Shown: piece by piece, positions 15,351-18,571 of the stretch
Layout: each line of letters begins with the position of its first letter
Numbering within the stretch: the stretch's first letter is position 1
NCBI GenBank assembly: GCA_052148775.1
Contig: JBKQHM010000057.1
Span: 1 to 18,571 of the forward strand
Reading direction: 5' to 3'
From: CAVZRC01 sp052148775
GTDB lineage: Bacteria; Planctomycetota; Planctomycetia; Isosphaerales; Isosphaeraceae
Length of the DNA: 18,571 bases
The notes under the pieces: model-generated
What the model was told of the DNA's origin: nothing
Seen by the model: the letters and a program-made list of their open reading frames with translations, nothing else
The model's database searches: none
Program-made: the position numbers and the translations under genes

Positions 15351-16964
15351 TCAGCTCGCCTTCGCGTCCGGGGCACCGTTCGATCCCGCCGGCTTGCCCG
15401 CGAATCGCCGGACGATCAGGCCGGCGCCGGCGAGGACACCCAGGGCGATGATCAGGATGAGCGCCAGCCGGACGCGGCCGGCCATCCGCGACGCCGTGAC
15501 ATTCTGGTCCATGGCCTCCTCGGTCCAGGTGACGCTGTCCTGGTCTTCCTTGATCATCCGCATCGGCACGCCCGAGGCGAACGCCTGCTGCGTCGCTGAG
15601 TCGCGCCCCGTACCGGCGAAATAGCATCCGCCGAACATGACCGGCTCGCCCCGGAGCGTGGGGATGCAGTCCCTGAGGAAGCGGCCCATGCGCTCGCCCC
15701 GCTCGACTATGCCGTGCAACAGCCGGAAGAGCTGGATGTTGGAACGAAGCACCTCATCGAGCTCCTCGATGCCCTGCGATTCCACCTGGAACATCGTGTG
15801 GATCATCGAGGGGAACAGGGTGCCGGTGACCACCTCGACGGAGTCCTCGACCTTCTCCCCGAACTCGTCGACGGTCAGGTTCGGGACCAGGGGGAAGCGC
15901 TGACCCATCCGCTTGCGTACCTGCTCGGCCGGGAGCCTCTCGACCAGTTCGGAGAACCCGTCGATCTGCTCCAACCCGCCGATCAGGGCGAGGACCGGGC
16001 ATCGCATGCGGAAGAGATCGAAGATCGTCGTCAGATCCTTGCGCAGGGCATCCGCGAGATCGGCGAGGTCGTTGCGTGTGTCGACGCCGATGGGGAACGT
16101 GACGAGCACGCCGTTGATCGGGCAGAAGCCCCGTCGATCGCGGATGATCAGCCGGCAGAGGTGCCGCAACCGCGACAGGTGCGCCTCGGGATTCTCGACC
16201 CGACGGGCCCGACCGGTGCGAGACAGCTCCTGGACCGCCTTGGATGCCGCCTGGAAATCTTCGACCCGCAGGGTCGCCGCGCCGGCCGCACCCATCCCCA
16301 TCGTCTTGAAGGGGTCGGCCGACTGGTCCGACATGGTCGCCAGGACGTCCTCCATCGGACCACCTCCGGGATTCTCCTGACGGTATTGTCCCAGCAAGGA
16401 TGCCCCGGAACAGGTCAGCCAGATCCCATCCCGGCTGGCCGTGACGTGCAGCGGAGCGTCGGGATCGCCGGGCACCTGGCGGATCGGGCCCTTGATCCCG
16501 GCTGCCCGGTAGAAATCGTCCTCCGTCACCGATGGCCAGCCCAGGAGGAGGAACAGCGGGGCGTGATCCAGGTGGATGTCGGCCCGGCCCATCGCCTCGA
16601 TGGCCAGGCCCCAGGCGCGATCGATGTCGGGGAAATCGGACCCGACCGGCTCGATGTCCAGGCTGAGCAGGCGGAACAGCAGCCAGCCCAGCCACATCAT
16701 GACGTACAGGCACAAGGCCAGCATCGGCAGCCAGAGCCGGCCGACCCAGGGGGACGACGCGCGGATCACGTTCGACAGGCCGAAGATCGCCGACTGGTTG
16801 ATCGCGGCCAGGATCGCCAGGAAGATGCCGACCGCTATGACCCGCCCCAGCCATCGGACCGCCGGATCTCCCGACCGGGCCGCCTCCGCCGAGTCGAACA
16901 TGGGGAAGACCAGGAAGAACAAGCCTTTGACGAGATCCAGCGGCTTCGCGATGATCGGGCTCAT
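15351..16964 (-). CDS. tssM: T6SS membrane protein TssM/IcmF, short form lacking the periplasmic domain
   Basis: A 537-aa protein of the TssM/IcmF/ImpL family, the inner-membrane channel component of type VI secretion. Helices lie at about 41-61 and 78-98, a cytoplasmic NTPase-like domain at about 130-490, and a third helix at about 499-518. Family landmarks: CPINGVLVTF (281-290), CPVLALIGGLEQIDGF (322-337, normally the TKxD region), and FGGCYFAGTGRD (444-455, the RGxYFTSGTQ region). The expected Walker A (GPPGxGKT-like) reads LLGWPSVTED (140-149), with no GKT/S. After helix 3 only about 19 residues remain, whereas classical TssM adds about 700 periplasmic residues that contact TssJ. No clear Shine-Dalgarno precedes the ATG, and the tssL stop is 34 nt upstream, so coupled translation is possible. 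The ORF is uninterrupted, so this looks like a natural short form, not a pseudogene. Confidence 0.85.
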   Translation of the reverse strand: MSPIIAKPLDLVKGLFFLVFPMFDSAEAARSGDPAVRWLGRVIAVGIFLAILAAINQSAIFGLSNVIRASSPWVGRLWLPMLALCLYVMMWLGWLLFRLLSLDIEPVGSDFPDIDRAWGLAIEAMGRADIHLDHAPLFLLLGWPSVTEDDFYRAAGIKGPIRQVPGDPDAPLHVTASRDGIWLTCSGASLLGQYRQENPGGGPMEDVLATMSDQSADPFKTMGMGAAGAATLRVEDFQAASKAVQELSRTGRARRVENPEAHLSRLRHLCRLIIRDRRGFCPINGVLVTFPIGVDTRNDLADLADALRKDLTTIFDLFRMRCPVLALIGGLEQIDGFSELVERLPAEQVRKRMGQRFPLVPNLTVDEFGEKVEDSVEVVTGTLFPSMIHTMFQVESQGIEELDEVLRSNIQLFRLLHGIVERGERMGRFLRDCIPTLRGEPVMFGGCYFAGTGRDSATQQAFASGVPMRMIKEDQDSVTWTEEAMDQNVTASRMAGRVRLALILIIALGVLAGAGLIVRRFAGKPAGSNGAPDAKAS

Positions 16965-16998
16965 GGTCGTTGACGAACTCGGTGGGAGGTGGGGTGAT

Positions 16999-17646
16999 TC
17001 AGAACCGATACAGGGCCAGGAGCACCAGGACGACGACCAGGGCCAGCCCTCCGTAGATCCCCACGACCCGCCGGAGCGTCTCCCGGCCGACCAGGGGCGA
17101 GACGTTGGTCTGGACGCCCAGGTCGCGCGGCGGCTGCCAGGCGGATGGCCGGGTGATCATCGGGCGCATCTCCTCGACGTATTGCCGGACCTTGGCGAGG
17201 TTGTCAAAGTACGTGCCCCGAAAGCCCAGGACGGTACAGAGGAAGAACGTCTCGACCGCGTCGAGGCCGGGCTGCGTCGGGGTCCGCGCGGCGCCCGGGT
17301 GGCGGAGCACGATATCCGCCTGCTCCCAGAACTTGGTGGCCGCGACGTTCGTGCCGAAGATCTCGAACTCGAGGGTCCGCTCCTTCCAGTCGTCGGCCCA
17401 GGGCGGCTGGCAATGGATGATGAACAACTCATCCACCCAGCAGGCCAGGGCGTACCGGGCGCCCAGGAAGACCCCGTCGCCGAGATAGTCGGGCAAGCGC
17501 CGCCCCTCGGACTCGCTGCGGATCATCGCGATGAGCTGCTGGCGTACGGCCTCGATACCGGGCGACTCGCCCCGATCGAGGCGGTCCTTGATGTCCAGGG
17601 CCTGGCCGAAGACCTTGTAAACGATGCGTCCGAACGGCTTGTTCAT
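16999..17646 (-). CDS. tssL: T6SS inner-membrane protein TssL/DotU
   Basis: A 215-aa protein of the DotU/TssL family, which joins TssM in the type VI membrane complex and contacts the baseplate through its cytoplasmic lobe. Typical features are an all-helical N-terminal domain with YALACWVDELFI (the conserved region around the DE pair), followed by W and FFLCTVLGFRGTY (the LGFxGxY motif), and a single C-terminal transmembrane helix at about 192-213 ending LYRF. There is no OmpA-like peptidoglycan-binding extension. I chose the ATG at 17646 because GGAGGAGA lies 12 nt upstream and homology starts at NKPFGRIVYKVF; the longer frame back to 17826 adds about 60 low-complexity residues. It lies between tssK (127 bp) and tssM (34 bp), all transcribed leftward. 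Confidence 0.9.
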   Translation of the reverse strand: MNKPFGRIVYKVFGQALDIKDRLDRGESPGIEAVRQQLIAMIRSESEGRRLPDYLGDGVFLGARYALACWVDELFIIHCQPPWADDWKERTLEFEIFGTNVAATKFWEQADIVLRHPGAARTPTQPGLDAVETFFLCTVLGFRGTYFDNLAKVRQYVEEMRPMITRPSAWQPPRDLGVQTNVSPLVGRETLRRVVGIYGGLALVVVLVLLALYRF

Positions 17647-17658
17647 GAGACTGGCAAT

Positions 17659-17666
17659 TCTCCTCC
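17659..17666 (-). promoter_or_regulatory. Strong Shine-Dalgarno of tssL
   Basis: GGAGGAGA on the minus strand, 12 nt before the ATG at 17646, fixes the tssL start well inside the longest open frame. Confidence 0.65.
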
Positions 17667-17773
17667 ACGCGGCGGGGACCGGCGATCGGACCGAGGGCTC
17701 GGGGCGGATGTGGCCCGATCCGCCACGACTCGGCTCGTCGACGACCCCGACGACGATCCGACTCCATCGAACC

Positions 17774-18331
17774 TCAAGGTCGTCCGCCTGGGCGTCCGCC
17801 GCCGGTACCCGCCCGCACCAGGACATACAACGTGAATCGGAACGTCATCTCCGAGCTCAGCCTCAGGGTGACCTCGCGCTCTCCCTCGATCTTGCCGACC
17901 AGGATATCCTCCTTGAACCGGATCGCCAGCGTCCGTGAGCTCTCGACCGACTGCCACTCGTTCTGCTGGAGCTCGCGGTTGATCTGGAAATAGGTCAGCG
18001 AATTGGACGCGCCCGCGTCGCGCGGCAGGGCCTGCGGCAGCGACGTCGCGGGCACTTGCGTGAACTGCAAGCCCACGTCCCGGCGTCGGTAGATCATCTC
18101 GACCCGGTCGGCGCTGCCGACCTTCGTGCCGAGACGCTCGAGCTCCCGGGCGCATGGCTCGGGCTCCAGCGGGCTGACCACGCCGATGTACATCGGGATG
18201 CTCCGGTCCAGCCAGGCCGGATCGATCTCGACCTGCATCCGCAGGCCATGACCGACGAAGTCGCGCTCCTCGTAGTCGGGCTCGGGCGCGATGTCCACCA
18301 GCTCGTCCAGATAGCTCTTGATCCGGTGGCC
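17774..18331 (-). CDS. tssK: T6SS baseplate protein TssK, C-terminal part (5' end lost at junction)
   Basis: 185 residues match the C-terminal ~40% of TssK (ImpJ/VasE), the trimeric baseplate subunit that connects the baseplate to TssL/TssM. Family landmarks are IPMYIGVVSP (the HIGV strand), the GSADRVEMIYRRRDVGLQFTQVP segment, a LPQALPRD loop, and the LTYFQINRELQQNEWQSVESSRTLAIRF stretch corresponding to SYFxI...WxxVxxxxTLAIY. The normal length is about 440 aa; the N-terminal half is absent because the frame crosses at 18331/18332 into unrelated AT-rich DNA. The in-frame ATG at 18412 belongs to that other DNA and is not the tssK start. tssL follows 127 bp downstream on the same strand. Confidence 0.83.
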   Translation of the reverse strand, partial: GHRIKSYLDELVDIAPEPDYEERDFVGHGLRMQVEIDPAWLDRSIPMYIGVVSPLEPEPCARELERLGTKVGSADRVEMIYRRRDVGLQFTQVPATSLPQALPRDAGASNSLTYFQINRELQQNEWQSVESSRTLAIRFKEDILVGKIEGEREVTLRLSSEMTFRFTLYVLVRAGTGGGRPGGRP

Positions 18332-18340
18332 ATTACCGGT
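18323..18340. other. Composition junction, probable chimera breakpoint
   Basis: Base composition and codon use change sharply here: GC3-rich tssK on the left, AT-rich Bacteroidetes-like sequence on the right. CCGGT occurs at both 18323-18327 and 18336-18340, with an inverted copy ACCGG at 18335-18339. This is the kind of microhomology often seen at library or amplification chimeras. Confidence 0.6.
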
Positions 18341-18412
18341 AATTGCTGCCTGTGGATGAATGAAGCTGCTTTCGTGAATGACAGGTATAAAACCTTTAAA
18401 TTCGTATATCAT
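18332..18412 (-). CDS. N-terminal fragment of a gamma-carbonic-anhydrase/PaaY-like hexapeptide protein
   Basis: The first 27 codons encode IYEFKGFIPVIHESSFIHP followed by QAAITGN. This matches the start of the gamma-class carbonic anhydrase/PaaY family of left-handed beta-helix (hexapeptide repeat) proteins: (I)Y-x-x-x-G-x-x-P-x-V...S/T-F-V/I-H-P...I-G/N. Such proteins are usually about 170 aa; here the frame jumps into tssK after N27, before the first metal ligands. Codons such as ATA, AAA and TTT contrast with the neighbouring tssK. It is best read as a gene broken by the junction, with the fused 212-aa ORF being artificial. Confidence 0.7.
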
Positions 18413-18468
18413 TTTTAACTTTTAACTTTAAGCTTTGAACTATAAACTTTGAACTTTAAACTTTAAAC
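18413..18468. repeat. Eight tandem degenerate heptamers, plus-strand consensus TTTRAAC
   Basis: Eight 7-nt units in uninterrupted phase, ending at the base before the ATG at 18412. Only 11 of 56 bases are G or C. Read on the minus strand the unit is GTTYAAA. AT-rich heptamer tracts of this kind are, to my knowledge, common between genes in Bacteroidetes genomes, which supports a foreign origin for this end. Function is unknown. Confidence 0.65.
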
Positions 18469-18571
18469 TAAGTTATAAACTTCTTAAGGGTTTCCCTTGT
18501 AAAATCAGATAACACCAATTTGCCACTCATCTCTGCTCTTTTAACCAATAAATCATCCCAATCCTCTGTTC
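18468..18571 (-). CDS. 3' end of an unidentified AT-rich gene (enters from window edge)
   Basis: On the minus strand a frame enters from the window edge and reads 34 residues to a TAG at 18468-18470: EDWDDLLVKRAEMSG, then KLVLSDFTRETLKKFIT. The composition (Lys/Leu/Thr, AT-rich codons) is coherent with the PaaY-like fragment downstream and unlike the planctomycete part. Too little is present to name the protein. It would be the upstream neighbour of the carbonic-anhydrase-like gene, 55 bp away across the heptamer tract. Confidence 0.5.
   Translation of the reverse strand, partial: TEDWDDLLVKRAEMSGKLVLSDFTRETLKKFIT

Noticed and set aside
17646..17826. A longer TssL starting at 17826
   Set aside because: The extra 60 residues are low complexity, and a strong GGAGGAGA sits before the internal ATG at 17646 where family similarity begins.
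15714..17835. Two plus-strand open frames of 419 aa over tssM and tssL
   Set aside because: They are antisense to clear TssM and TssL sequences, with Arg/Gln/Pro-rich low-complexity translations and no recognisable motif.
17774..18412. A natural fusion of gamma-carbonic anhydrase and TssK
   Set aside because: The first part stops before the metal ligands and the second lacks the N-terminal half of TssK. The GC jump and AT-rich flanking gene make a chimeric junction far more likely.

Overview
The first 18.3 kb reads as chromosomal DNA of a GC-rich planctomycete, plausibly Isosphaeraceae or a relative. This is inferred from the strong GC3 bias, giant single-pass membrane proteins, a Cys-rich secreted HEAT-like protein, a beta-helix protein carrying the LERxEDRxML-type N-terminal motif common in planctomycete surface proteins, and type VI secretion (T6SS) genes. 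The last ~240 bp (18332-18571) look like different DNA: AT-rich, Bacteroidetes-like in codon use and intergenic repeats, and joined in frame inside a truncated tssK. I read that join as a probable assembly or library chimera, or less likely a recent recombination.

Layout: (1) 1-1030, minus strand, 5' part of a secreted parallel beta-helix protein running off the window. (2) 1031-1741, a divergent intergenic region. (3) 1742-3061 and 3418-4845, plus strand, two exported Cys-rich proteins: a HEAT-like one, and a probable outer-membrane beta-barrel with an 11-Cys cluster. An AT-rich island lies between them. (4) 5123-10321 and 10424-15334, plus strand, two enormous paralogous proteins (1732 and 1636 aa). 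Each has a basic N-terminus, one transmembrane helix, a caspase-like (peptidase C14) fold with both catalytic positions replaced, a long helical region and beta-rich domains. The first adds a VWA domain with an intact MIDAS; the second ends in a carboxypeptidase-regulatory/Cna-B-like beta-sandwich. A heptanucleotide-phased repeat lies at and after the 3' end of the first. (5) 15351-18331, minus strand and convergent with the giants: tssM, tssL and the 3' part of tssK, in transcription order tssK-tssL-tssM.

The T6SS part is unusual. TssM stops about 20 residues after its third membrane helix, so it lacks the whole periplasmic domain, and its P-loop and G4-like positions are degenerate. TssL has no peptidoglycan-binding extension. 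The adjacent giants have the opposite topology: tiny cytoplasmic tails and about 1600 extracytoplasmic residues. A speculative model is that they form a separate envelope scaffold built from pseudo-caspase, VWA and beta-sandwich modules, next to or replacing the missing TssM part. The sequence supports the architectures; the functional link is inference from proximity only.

No tRNA, rRNA, CRISPR array or insertion sequence was recognised.
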